A stretch of 64,000 nucleotides of DNA. Source: Bacillota bacterium. Its GTDB lineage: Bacteria; Bacillota; Clostridia; Acetivibrionales; JAFADI01. The position numbers and the translations under genes were made by a program. Positions 1 to 8,965 of the stretch are shown piece after piece. Location of the stretch: assembly GCA_023424965.1 (NCBI GenBank), contig JAFADI010000259.1, forward strand, positions 11,040-75,039, in the 5' to 3' direction. The notes under the pieces are model-generated. The model saw only the letters and a program-made list of their open reading frames with translations, made no database searches and was not told where the DNA came from. Each line of letters opens with the position of its first letter. The stretch's first letter is position 1.

Positions 1-1476
1 ATTGCGCTTCTTGCCGAAGGTCTCGGAGGTCAGGAAGTCTTCCGCCCTTTCAAGGGTGGGCAGCGTCTTTGAATAGTTTCTGATCTTCATGTCATAGGGT
101 TTGTCAAGGTCTCCCGGAGGATCGATCTTTTCATTGAAGGTAGCCGCCAGGTTCCACCATTCCATCCCTGCCACCCTTGCCGTGGTCTGCTCGTCGATAC
201 CCGGTTTCCTGACAATGTAGCCGTTGGCATCCACGGTGTAGTGCTCATCCTTGTGGCCTCTTCTGGTCAGCAGGTAGCCTTCGTCGGTGGAGGACCACTC
301 GGCCAGCTGCATGATTCTCTTTATTTTTTCCGGATCACTCACTGCCTTTTTGGATATGGCATGCCTGTCAAATACGGGAGCCTGGCCTCTCAGGCCGTAA
401 GCCTGCCCATCGGGGCCTTTCAGCACCGGCATGTAGTCCAGGTAGGTTGTGTTTTCATTTCCATAAAGCTTGGTTTCATCAAACTTGTCTTCCTTCTTGA
501 GCTTGCCGGCTTTGATCATTTCTACCTGGGCGATGTTCCATTCCTTCCTCCAGTGATAAACGCTCCACGTCTGCAGAATGCCTGTCTTGCCGTTGATGAG
601 CTTGTCAAACATCGGCTCTTCCTTCTGGGTTGACCAGTCGGGGTCAAGCAGTCCATCCGCCTTTAATTTTCTGAGGAAGGCGAGGGCTTCCTTCATCTTG
701 GGGGAAACGTCATAGCTGACGATTTTGTCTCCCTCGGTATGCCATGAACCGTAGACCACTCCAAAGGCTCCCAGGATGAAGTTAAGGTTGTCATAATCGA
801 AGCCGTTGCATGCTCCGATGGGATAAACATTCTTCTTTGCCTTGAACTCCTTGGCTACGTTGTACAGGTCAGCCAGGGTTTCGGGCATTTTCAGGTTCAG
901 CTCCGCCAGCCAGTCCTTCCTTATGAGGGGAACCCATGGAGCGGTGGTGTAGGTATTTATGTTGGGCAGACCGTAGATTCCGCCGTCATATGCCACATAG
1001 GGCTTATATTTGGGGTCGTTGATCCATTTATAAAAGTTCGGGTGGTCCTTTTCATTGATGACCCCTTTCAGGTCTCCGATCACACCGTCTTTCGCAAATT
1101 TCACCATCTGGTTGATCTCCATGATTGTGAAGATGTCAGGAATATCGCCTGAGGCCACCAGTGCCGACAGTTTTTCTTCGTAGTTGGCCGTCGGCGCGGA
1201 AATCCTCTTCAGCTTGACGTTGAATTTCTGTTCGATTTCCTTTTCAATCGGAGTTGTTTCGGCAGGGAATGTCTCTGCAGCCATTCTGTACAGCCTTGAG
1301 ATTTCAACCTGCTTCCCATTTGCCGCTTCCTGCTTGGAACTCTCGCCGGAAGCCGCCGGAGCCTTTTCGCCTTCCTGCTTGGGTTCGGGCTGCTTTCCGC
1401 CACAGCCGGCGAAGCCAGTCACCAGGAAAGCAACGGCAACGACAAGGGTAATGAGGCGTATGAATCTTTTTTTCAT
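1..1476 (-). CDS. ABC sugar transporter solute-binding lipoprotein, C-terminus cut off
   Basis: The frame is open from an ATG at 1476 to the window edge with no stop, so 492 codons are seen and the C-terminus lies outside. GGGAGG lies 7 bases before the ATG. Residues 1-25 form a lipoprotein signal peptide ending in a GFAGC lipobox (Cys25), followed by a Gly/Glu/Lys/Ser-rich linker. The rest reads like the LipO/LplA/YtcQ family of large extracellular binding proteins (DIPDIF, GIYGLPN, WLAELNLKMPETL). It is the last of three genes with the two permeases upstream, 92 bases after the nearer one, so it should be the ligand receptor of that importer. The ligand cannot be told from sequence. Confidence 0.9.
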   Translation of the reverse strand, partial: MKKRFIRLITLVVAVAFLVTGFAGCGGKQPEPKQEGEKAPAASGESSKQEAANGKQVEISRLYRMAAETFPAETTPIEKEIEQKFNVKLKRISAPTANYEEKLSALVASGDIPDIFTIMEINQMVKFAKDGVIGDLKGVINEKDHPNFYKWINDPKYKPYVAYDGGIYGLPNINTYTTAPWVPLIRKDWLAELNLKMPETLADLYNVAKEFKAKKNVYPIGACNGFDYDNLNFILGAFGVVYGSWHTEGDKIVSYDVSPKMKEALAFLRKLKADGLLDPDWSTQKEEPMFDKLINGKTGILQTWSVYHWRKEWNIAQVEMIKAGKLKKEDKFDETKLYGNENTTYLDYMPVLKGPDGQAYGLRGQAPVFDRHAISKKAVSDPEKIKRIMQLAEWSSTDEGYLLTRRGHKDEHYTVDANGYIVRKPGIDEQTTARVAGMEWWNLAATFNEKIDPPGDLDKPYDMKIRNYSKTLPTLERAEDFLTSETFGKKRN

Positions 1477-1568
1477 TTTGAATCCTCCCATTCTTTTTTG
1501 TTTCCGATATATAAAAGGGCATCCCCTTATATATTCCTTATGGCGGTACAATTTTCCTTCATCCTTCC

Positions 1569-2450
1569 TCATCCTTTTACCGAGCCCAGGGTGATTCCTT
1601 TGATGTAGTACCGCTGTATGAAGGGGTAGAGAATGGCAATGGGCAGTGCGGTGATTACCACCGCCGCCATCTGTATCTGTTCTCCCGGCGGTACGTACAT
1701 GGATCCGGTCTGGGATATGAAGCTGGACGGGGACCCGCTGGAGACCATCTGGTACAGCAGGACCTGCAGGGTGAACTTCGTGCTGTCGTTCAAGTACATA
1801 AAGGCATTGAAAAAGGTGTTCCACTGTCCTACGGCGGTAAAAATCGTCACCGATGCGATCACCGGCAGGGACATGGGCAGGATGATGCGGGTGGCGATGG
1901 TGAAATGTCCTGCTCCGTCAATAAACGCCGATTCCTCCAGGCTGTCGGGGATGGTCTTGAAAAAGTTTATGGCCAGCAGGATGTTAAAGGCCGAAGCCAG
2001 GTTGGGTATGATGAGAGACCACAGGGAATTCATCAGGTGGGTCTCTTTTACAATAATAAAATTGGGTATGATTCCAGGGTTTACAATCATGGGGATAAAG
2101 ATGAACAGCATGAGCTGCGGCTTGTATTTCAACTGCTTCCTGGACAGGGGATAGGCCATGAAAAGAACGAAGGCCAGTTCAAGGGCTGTTCCCACCACCG
2201 TGATGAACACGGTATTGTTAAAGGAGCGCAGGAAATTGGACGAGCCATTCAGTATGTACTTGTAAGCCTCTACATCCAGTTGGAACAGGTTGGGAAAAAA
2301 GAGGGTCAGCCTGTGCATGGCCACATACTCCCTGCTTGAAAGCGAAATGGCAAGTACATGGGTAAAGGGCAGCAGTATGGCCAAGGAGACAACCGTCAAA
2401 ATGATTGCGTTGACTACGGAAAATATTTTTTCACCCCTGCTTAGTTTCAT
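1569..2450 (-). CDS. Carbohydrate ABC transporter permease, YtcP/LplC type
   Basis: This 293-residue integral membrane protein has about six hydrophobic segments. The binding-protein-dependent permease loop (ESAFIDGAG...LP, about residues 195-215) contacts the ATPase. It ends in GSVKG, a usual end for CUT1 MalG-like subunits. The start is supported by AAGGAGGTG upstream. It lies 14 bases after the partner permease 2465-3430 and forms a heterodimeric channel with it by family analogy. No ATPase gene is nearby, which is common for CUT1 systems that share an MsmX-type ATPase encoded elsewhere. Substrate unknown; probably an oligosaccharide. Confidence 0.92.
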   Translation of the reverse strand: MKLSRGEKIFSVVNAIILTVVSLAILLPFTHVLAISLSSREYVAMHRLTLFFPNLFQLDVEAYKYILNGSSNFLRSFNNTVFITVVGTALELAFVLFMAYPLSRKQLKYKPQLMLFIFIPMIVNPGIIPNFIIVKETHLMNSLWSLIIPNLASAFNILLAINFFKTIPDSLEESAFIDGAGHFTIATRIILPMSLPVIASVTIFTAVGQWNTFFNAFMYLNDSTKFTLQVLLYQMVSSGSPSSFISQTGSMYVPPGEQIQMAAVVITALPIAILYPFIQRYYIKGITLGSVKG

Positions 2451-2464
2451 AAGGCTTCACCTCC

Positions 2465-3430
2465 TTACCACAATTGTGTTTCTTCATATTTTTTTGCGAT
2501 GCTGTTGGCAAACCACACGATGACAAAAGCGATCACCGATTTGAAAAGGCCCACTGCCGTGGCATAGGAATAGTACTGCTGCTGGATGCCGGACCTGTAT
2601 ACATAGGTGTCCAGGATATCGCCGACGCTGTAGACATTGGGTGAAATAAACACCAGCAGTTGGTCAGGCCCTACATTGATGACGTACTGGAGGCTCAGTA
2701 TCGCCACCAGGATCATGGTGCTCCGTATGCTGGGCAGGGTAATATAAAGGGTCTGCTTCCACCGGTTGGCGCCGTCCACCACGGCGGCTTCATAATACTC
2801 CGGGTTTATTCCGGTCAGCGCGGCCACAAATATGACTGCCACCCAGCCCATATACCTCCAGCCCTCGGTGATGACGATAATCCACCGGAAATACCTCTCA
2901 TCCGTCAGAAAGCTGATGGGCTCCACCCCGGGGAAAACCGCACTCCTCAGGGCATTGACCATGCCGCTGTCGGAAGAGGCCGACAGCATGATGGTGAACA
3001 TTCCCCCGATAACCGTCCAGGACATAAGGCTGGGAAAAAAAGTGACGGTCTGGATGGTCCTTTTGAAAAAGGTCCTGCGCACTTCATTCAGCAGCAAGGC
3101 CAGCAGCAGTGCCGCCGTAAAATCCACAAACTGCTTGGAAAAGCCGATGATGATGGTGTTTAAAAGTATCCTCCAGAAATCCTCGCTGGCAAACAACTTT
3201 TTAAAGTGTTCGACGCCCACCCACTCGCTTCCCAGGATGCCTTTGCCAGGGGAATACTCCTGGAAGGAGATCGCCACCCACAGCATGGGCAGGTATCTGT
3301 AGACAAGCGTTATGATAATCCCTGGCAGCAGCATGATATAAAGGGTCTTATTCCGTATCAGTTCGTAAAGGAAACCCTTTTTTCTCACAGGATAAATGTT
3401 TCTGCCTACATTCGTATGAATAGAACTCAT
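2465..3430 (-). CDS. Carbohydrate ABC transporter permease, LplB type
   Basis: A 321-residue inner-membrane permease of the LplB/UgpA class, with a short basic N-terminus, six or so membrane segments and the EAA loop (YYEAAVVDGANRWKQ, about residues 235-250). The ATG at 3430 has GGAGG 6 bases upstream. It is the first gene of the importer operon permease-permease-binding protein. A TATAAT box at 3481-3486 gives a short leader. The operon starts 290 bases downstream of the response regulator 3721-5337, which is its most likely regulator by position. Confidence 0.92.
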   Translation of the reverse strand: MSSIHTNVGRNIYPVRKKGFLYELIRNKTLYIMLLPGIIITLVYRYLPMLWVAISFQEYSPGKGILGSEWVGVEHFKKLFASEDFWRILLNTIIIGFSKQFVDFTAALLLALLLNEVRRTFFKRTIQTVTFFPSLMSWTVIGGMFTIMLSASSDSGMVNALRSAVFPGVEPISFLTDERYFRWIIVITEGWRYMGWVAVIFVAALTGINPEYYEAAVVDGANRWKQTLYITLPSIRSTMILVAILSLQYVINVGPDQLLVFISPNVYSVGDILDTYVYRSGIQQQYYSYATAVGLFKSVIAFVIVWFANSIAKKYEETQLW

Positions 3431-3720
3431 TTAGACCTCCATACCTTACAAACCTATCGCGGCCAACTGCCGATGGTTCAATTATAAAACCCCGGATGCG
3501 TATTTTTAATTAAGATTGTTTGAGTAAACTTTTGACTTTTTTGCATCAAATCCGCTTTACAATTTTGTCCCTGGTCTCCGGGCAAAATTTTTATAATTTT
3601 TACGGGTTCTTATAAATTTTTTAGGTATGGATTAAAGAAAGGCATGGAAAGGATATATCGTTTAAATTGGCGTCTTCTTTGTCTAAAGTATATAAATATA
3701 TTTGAGTCCCAACTGCGGGA
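3431..3720 (-). promoter_or_regulatory. Intergenic promoter region of the first importer operon
   Basis: Read on the minus strand, TATAAT occurs at 3486-3481, about 50 bases before the permease ATG, with no good -35 box at the 17-base position, as expected for an activator-dependent promoter. Upstream DNA is very A+T-rich with runs of T. At the left end of the regulator gene, ACTGCGGGA/TCCCGCAGT (3712-3720 and 3729-3737) form a small hairpin across its stop codon, but no U run follows, so termination is uncertain. Confidence 0.45.
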
Positions 3721-5337
3721 TCAGTTTTTCCCGCAGTAGTCCTTGGGGTTGACCCCCGTCACTTTTTTGAACAGGGTGCTGAAGTAGGCCTCATTGGGAC
3801 AGCCCACCATTTCGGCGATCTCATAGATCTTGTATTTCCTCTGCAGGATAAGCTGCTTGGCCTTTTTGATCCTGACCTTGGTCAGGTACTCCGTAAAAGA
3901 CTCCCCTACCTGGGCCTTGAACAGGTTGCTGACATAGGACATGTTTAGGCCGAGATGGGAGGCAACGGACATGAGGCTTATGTTCTCGGCATAGTGCATA
4001 TTGATGTATTCAATGGCCCTCTGGACGGGCTTGCTGATGGGATCCGACCGCCTTTTTGCAATCAGGTCCACCGCCTTCAGCATCACCCTTTTTACTTCCT
4101 CCGCAAGCTCATCAAACGTATTCCTGGATTTGACGATGTGCACGGGATTGAATTCTGCTTCCAGCACCTCGTCAATATCGTAGCCCAGATAGCTGATGTG
4201 CTTTTTAAAGGAATAAAGCAGTTCCATCGTCCTGTTTTCAATGCTTTCAATGCTGGGGTTGCTGCTTCCGGCCAGGCCGGCGAAAAACAATTGCAGGGTT
4301 TCCTCCAGCCCCTTCCCGTCCATGGCTTCAACGGCTTTGAACAGCTGCTTTTCATCGAACAGCTTCACAGCGTCCCTTTCATTTCGCTTACTCCCCGACA
4401 GGTCGTCCCTGCCATAGAAAATCGTCCTCCCACGGCCCAGAAAAAACTGCTTCTGAAGGGTGCTTTCCGCCTCCCGGTATCCCTTTTTTAAATCGCACAG
4501 ATCGTGCTGGATGCTGCTTATGCCCATGGTGATACGTACATTTAAATACCTCAGCACCGAATCCTTGATCTTATCGCAAATGCTGCTTATGTTTTCGTAG
4601 GCTTTCAGTTCGCTCTTCCCCGGAACATTCAATATAAGGACATATTCCTTCTGGTTTTCAAAAACAATTCCCGATTGGAAATCGTTGATGATCTCTTCGA
4701 CAATGTTGATAAAGGCGGAAGAAAACAAGCCGTCCCTGTCGTCCGCCCATTTGGAGCAGAGGATGTCCTCATCGTCGGTTTTTATGATGACAAGAGCAAA
4801 GGAGTCGGGATGGATCCGGATGTCAAACAGCTTTAACTTCTCCAGGGCCTCCCCCCTTTCAAACTTCACTCCCCAAATCAGCTCTTTCAAAAGCTTGTTT
4901 CTGTTTGAATGGGTGTTGACACTCTTCACATCCCGGATGATCTGCTTTTCGATCCTGTTCTGCAGCAGCTCCTCTTTCAGCTTGATGGTCTTCTCCAGCA
5001 GCTCGTTTTCATTGAATTCCGCCTTTAATAAATAGTCGTCCGCCCCCAGCCTCATGGCCCTTTTGACAAATTCAAACTCGTTGTAGCAGCTCAAAATGAT
5101 GATTTTTACAGTGTCGTCCACCTCTTTTACCTTTTCGATGAGCTGCAAGCCATCCATTAAAGGCATTTTTATATCGGTCAGGATGATGTCGGGAGACTTT
5201 TCGAGAAATATGCCATAAGCCTCTTCCCCGTTGGAAGCCTCACCCACCACCTGAAATCCGTTGGCCTCCCAGGGGATCGCAGATTTGAGTCCGATCCTGA
5301 TCATGATTTCGTCATCCACAATAAGCACCTTCACCAT
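3721..5337 (-). CDS. YesN-type response regulator with AraC DNA-binding domain
   Basis: This 538-residue protein begins with a CheY-like receiver: acidic pair D8-D9, phospho-acceptor D55 in ILTDIKMP, and K105 in LLKAE. A long middle region of about 300 residues follows, as usual in this family. The C-terminal ~100 residues are a two-helix-turn-helix AraC domain (SLMSVASHLGLNMSYVSNLFK and IAEMVGCPNEAYFSTLFKKVTG). RBS AAAGGAG precedes the ATG. It lies 12 bases after the sensor kinase 5350-7188, so the two are a cognate pair by position. The likely target is the neighbouring sugar importer. Confidence 0.93.
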   Translation of the reverse strand: MVKVLIVDDEIMIRIGLKSAIPWEANGFQVVGEASNGEEAYGIFLEKSPDIILTDIKMPLMDGLQLIEKVKEVDDTVKIIILSCYNEFEFVKRAMRLGADDYLLKAEFNENELLEKTIKLKEELLQNRIEKQIIRDVKSVNTHSNRNKLLKELIWGVKFERGEALEKLKLFDIRIHPDSFALVIIKTDDEDILCSKWADDRDGLFSSAFINIVEEIINDFQSGIVFENQKEYVLILNVPGKSELKAYENISSICDKIKDSVLRYLNVRITMGISSIQHDLCDLKKGYREAESTLQKQFFLGRGRTIFYGRDDLSGSKRNERDAVKLFDEKQLFKAVEAMDGKGLEETLQLFFAGLAGSSNPSIESIENRTMELLYSFKKHISYLGYDIDEVLEAEFNPVHIVKSRNTFDELAEEVKRVMLKAVDLIAKRRSDPISKPVQRAIEYINMHYAENISLMSVASHLGLNMSYVSNLFKAQVGESFTEYLTKVRIKKAKQLILQRKYKIYEIAEMVGCPNEAYFSTLFKKVTGVNPKDYCGKN

Positions 5338-5349
5338 GCCCTGTCTCCT

Positions 5350-7188
5350 TTATACATCCAAATTTCTGATAACGGGCAGCACCAGCACCACTCTGGTCCC
5401 TTCGCCCGGCTTGCTTTCGATGGAAAGTCCGTATTCATTCCCGTAGCTCAGCTTGACCCTGTCCTGTATGTTTTTCAATCCGATACCGGAAAACTTATCC
5501 CTTTTTGCCGCCTTTTCTTCCAGGCCGGTATCTTCCAGTATTCCTGCGATTTGCTTTTCATCCATTCCCACACCGTCATCCAGCACCTCAAAAATCAGCC
5601 GGTCCTCCCTGTGATACCCCTTAATCCCGATGCTTCCCATGTCCTTCCTGTTGGTAAAGGCATAATTTATGGCATTCTCAACCACAGGCTGCAGGATGAG
5701 CTTGAAAATATGGAATTCCAGTATTTCTTCCTCAATATCGAAATTCACCCGGAAGGTGTTGTTAAACCTGACCTGTTGAATGCCGATATAGCTCTGGAGG
5801 TTTTCTATTTCCCCTTCCACGCTGATCATATAGCCTTCCTTGCCGATGCTGTTCCGGAGGAGCTTCACCAGGTCGGTGGTGATCTGGCTGATGGTGGGGA
5901 TATTGTGTATGATCCCCATCCACTTTATGGTGCTGAGGGTATTGTAGAGAAAATGGGGATTGATCTGGGACTGGAGGAATTTTATCTCAATCTCCTTGGA
6001 ATACCGTTCGGACATGTATATCTTCTCGATGAGGGTATTCAAATCCCGGATCATTTTGTTGAAGGTTCCGTAAAGCTCCCCGATTTCATCCCTGGAATCC
6101 CTTTCGACGGTTATATCCAGGGAGCCCTCCTTGACCTTTTTCATGGAGCTGGCAAGTATCCGGATGGGGTTGGTGATCCCCCTTGCCACCAGCAGGCTCA
6201 GCAGGACCGCCACCAGAATGCAGGCCAGACCGGTGGCAATGATGATGTTGCGCACCAGGACCGCATTTGCCGTCAGTTTGTCTGAAGGCATGAGTGAAAC
6301 AATCTTCCAGTTGCTTTCGGAATAGGTGTTGAGCCTTGAAAAAGTCACAAGGTTTTCCTTGCCCTCAATCCTGCTGGTGAACTGGCCTTTGTCCGCCGCC
6401 AGGATGTTTTGCACATACTCCTCCTTTGAAATGTCGGCGCCGAAGTCGCTGCCCCTTTTGCTGTAGACCACCCTGCCCCTCTCATCAATGATCAAAATCA
6501 GTTCCGAGCCTGAAAGGAATTTTTCTATTTCCACCATTTTCAGACCTACGGCCACAATCCCGTCCCCCGCGCTGCAGGTCACAATCAGGTATTCGTTATT
6601 GTTCTGGCTGTCCACCCTTTTCACATGCCACCGTACGCTGCTGTTCCTAAAGCCTTCGTTGGCTTTTACATTGATTTTTTTACTCTCCGCATACCACTCT
6701 TCATCTTGGATGCGCTCGCTGCTGGTCACCGCCGTCTGGTAGAAGAAAGGGCTTGCATGCTCCGACAGGGGGGAGCCTCCATTGAGAATGTAGCTCGCAA
6801 ATTGGATCTCCAGGCTTATGTTGTTCCTGCTGCGGGCCAGGGCATCGCTGATCCCCGCCATAAGCCTGTCTTTCTTGTCCAGGGCCTCTGCTTGCGTCAG
6901 ATAGGTTTCCACCGGAAAGACCTCACTCATCTCGATGGCGTCTTTGATGGAGTTCAGCGTGAAAAAGGTATAGCTCAGGTATATCTCGATATTGCTCCTG
7001 GTGGTATCAAGGGCGTCCCTGATGGGATACTTGGCCTGCTCCCTGATGGCGTAGCTGGAGATATTGTTGGCCACAAGGCCGATGATGCTGATAAACACGA
7101 TAACCATGGCAATGGTGGAAATCAGTATCTTTTTATAAATGCTTACATCATCCACACGCTTTTTCAAACTTACAGGGATTTTAAACAT
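5350..7188 (-). CDS. YesM-type sensor histidine kinase (first of two adjacent kinases)
   Basis: A 612-residue membrane kinase. TM1 is at about residues 19-41 and TM2 at 314-335, and about 270 residues of likely Cache-type sensor lie outside the cell between them. A HAMP linker follows TM2. The His_kinase domain has H412 in SQINPHFLYNTL. The ATPase domain shows the N box QPVVENAI (500-507), G1 DDGVGMD (537-543) and G2 GIGLKNI. RBS AGAGGTG lies 10 bases before the ATG. The next kinase upstream ends 15 bases away, so two kinases are co-transcribed. Its signal is probably a sugar, possibly presented by the binding protein; this is inference. Confidence 0.92.
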   Translation of the reverse strand: MFKIPVSLKKRVDDVSIYKKILISTIAMVIVFISIIGLVANNISSYAIREQAKYPIRDALDTTRSNIEIYLSYTFFTLNSIKDAIEMSEVFPVETYLTQAEALDKKDRLMAGISDALARSRNNISLEIQFASYILNGGSPLSEHASPFFYQTAVTSSERIQDEEWYAESKKINVKANEGFRNSSVRWHVKRVDSQNNNEYLIVTCSAGDGIVAVGLKMVEIEKFLSGSELILIIDERGRVVYSKRGSDFGADISKEEYVQNILAADKGQFTSRIEGKENLVTFSRLNTYSESNWKIVSLMPSDKLTANAVLVRNIIIATGLACILVAVLLSLLVARGITNPIRILASSMKKVKEGSLDITVERDSRDEIGELYGTFNKMIRDLNTLIEKIYMSERYSKEIEIKFLQSQINPHFLYNTLSTIKWMGIIHNIPTISQITTDLVKLLRNSIGKEGYMISVEGEIENLQSYIGIQQVRFNNTFRVNFDIEEEILEFHIFKLILQPVVENAINYAFTNRKDMGSIGIKGYHREDRLIFEVLDDGVGMDEKQIAGILEDTGLEEKAAKRDKFSGIGLKNIQDRVKLSYGNEYGLSIESKPGEGTRVVLVLPVIRNLDV

Positions 7189-7203
7189 CGCTTCCGGGCA
7201 CCT

Positions 7204-8952
7204 CTATTCCTCGGGAATCTGGTGGTCGGCCTTGAGCCTCACCTCAATACGGGTTCCTTCCTTTTCCTTGCTGTCTATGTGAATGCCGTAGTTCTCCCCA
7301 TATTCCAGCTGTATCCTTTCATTTACATTGTTGAGCCCATAGCCCCGGGGAGCTCCGGAACCCTTCAAAAGCGCCTTGGAAATGTCAAAGCCCATCCCGT
7401 CGTCCACCACTTCGAGAACAATGTCTTCTCCAGCCTTGCACCCGTTGATGGTGATGTGCCCTTTTCCGCTTTTAAGGCCGATTCCGTGCTTGATGGCATT
7501 CTCCACAAGGGGCTGCAAAGTCAGCTTCAAAATGCTGCAGTACAGGATTTCCTCGTCGATATTGATTTCCAGCTCAAACTTGTCCGGAAACCGGATTAAC
7601 TCGATGGTCACAAAATTCTTGACCAGTTCGATTTCTTCCTGTACGGTGATGAATTTGTCCCCTTTGTGCAGGCTTATCCTGAAAAACCTGGCCAGGGCCA
7701 GAACCAGCTTTTCGATTTCCGGCTGCTTTTTAAGCTTGGCTATCCAGCCGATGGCGTCCAGGGTATTATAGAGAAAGTGCGGATTGATCTGGGCCTGCAG
7801 GGCAACGAGCTCCAGCTTCCGCTGCTTCTCCTTCTCTTCGTTGTTCTTCCTGATCAGGTCGCTGATCCTGGTGATCATTTCATTGTAGGACTTTTCCAGC
7901 TCCCAGATTTCATCCCCTGTTTTATTGTAAAGGGACAGGTTGATCACATTGTCCTTGCCGAAGCTTTTCAGCTTGTTCTTCAAGCGCCGCAAAGGCCCCG
8001 CGATCTGCGAAGAAATCTTGACGGAGATGATAATGGCCACAAGGCTCATGATAACTTCGATGATGATAACGTACCGGTTGATCCTTTGCATGATTTCAAA
8101 CAATTTTTCTTCCGAGATGACACTTACGATCATCCAGTTGCAGCCCAGCCTTTTCAACTGTTCGTCAAACCTGCTGACGGCGATGATGGAATTCTTGTTT
8201 TCAATCTTCCGGGAAAAGTGGTCAAAGGATTTGGAGGTGTTGAAGGTATTTGAATCAAAAATGGTACTTCCCACCTTGTTTTTATCGGGATGGGAAATGA
8301 CATAATCATTGTTGGAGATCAGGAAGGAATATCCCAAATCCGGCGTTATTTTTTTGTAAATATCCATCAGAGCGGCTTCCTGGATGTACAGAACCAGGTA
8401 TCCCAGATTTTGCCCGGTGTTGAAGTTGCGGTACTTTTTCCCCATGAGGATATAGGCGTTGTTGTTCCTGTCTTTTTTTACGGGACCCCATACAATATTT
8501 CTTTTTGACTGCTCGATTTCCATAATGAAGGTTTTGTCCGGCTTCTGGATGAGCTCATTTTCCGGCGCGTAGCTGAACATCTGCTCGTCTCCGGTTATGA
8601 TGACCACATCTCCCACCACCTGCCGGTTTACCACCAGGTTGTCGAGGATTTTTCCAAACTCCCTCTCCCTCTCCGGTATGGAAACGGACTCATCCTGCAA
8701 TATGCCGTAAATGTTATCGCTGGTCAGCAGCCTTACGGACAGGATATTGACTTCATCCAGCAGCAGTTCGATGCCTTTCCCCATTTCCTGCTGGGTTATC
8801 TCAAGGTTGCCATAGAGGTATTTCTCAATGAGAGACTGGGACAGAACCTTGGAGATGAATAAAAGAGCGCTCGAAAGTATGATTATACCCAGTATCAGGC
8901 TAACCATTATTTTATCTCTTATGCTGCTGTTGCGCAATAGGTTGATGTTCAT
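7204..8952 (-). CDS. YesM-type sensor histidine kinase (second of two adjacent kinases)
   Basis: This 582-residue kinase has TM1 at about 14-36, an extracytoplasmic sensor of about 250 residues, TM2 at about 293-312, then HAMP and a His_kinase domain with H392 in AQINPHFLYNTL. ATP-binding boxes are QPLVENAI, DDGMGFD and GYGLNNV. I chose the ATG at 8952 because AAGGGGG lies 8 bases upstream; an ATG at 8976 would overlap the next gene and has no such site. It is 13 bases from the regulator 8966-10231, its probable partner. The sensor part is quite different from that of the adjacent kinase, so it should detect a different signal. Confidence 0.92.
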   Translation of the reverse strand: MNINLLRNSSIRDKIMVSLILGIIILSSALLFISKVLSQSLIEKYLYGNLEITQQEMGKGIELLLDEVNILSVRLLTSDNIYGILQDESVSIPEREREFGKILDNLVVNRQVVGDVVIITGDEQMFSYAPENELIQKPDKTFIMEIEQSKRNIVWGPVKKDRNNNAYILMGKKYRNFNTGQNLGYLVLYIQEAALMDIYKKITPDLGYSFLISNNDYVISHPDKNKVGSTIFDSNTFNTSKSFDHFSRKIENKNSIIAVSRFDEQLKRLGCNWMIVSVISEEKLFEIMQRINRYVIIIEVIMSLVAIIISVKISSQIAGPLRRLKNKLKSFGKDNVINLSLYNKTGDEIWELEKSYNEMITRISDLIRKNNEEKEKQRKLELVALQAQINPHFLYNTLDAIGWIAKLKKQPEIEKLVLALARFFRISLHKGDKFITVQEEIELVKNFVTIELIRFPDKFELEINIDEEILYCSILKLTLQPLVENAIKHGIGLKSGKGHITINGCKAGEDIVLEVVDDGMGFDISKALLKGSGAPRGYGLNNVNERIQLEYGENYGIHIDSKEKEGTRIEVRLKADHQIPEE

Positions 8953-8965
8953 AAAGGCTGCCCCC

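Noticed and set aside
6625..7599. Plus-strand open frame (324 codons) across two kinase genes
   Set aside because: Antisense shadow spanning the gap between two genuine kinases; no start signal.
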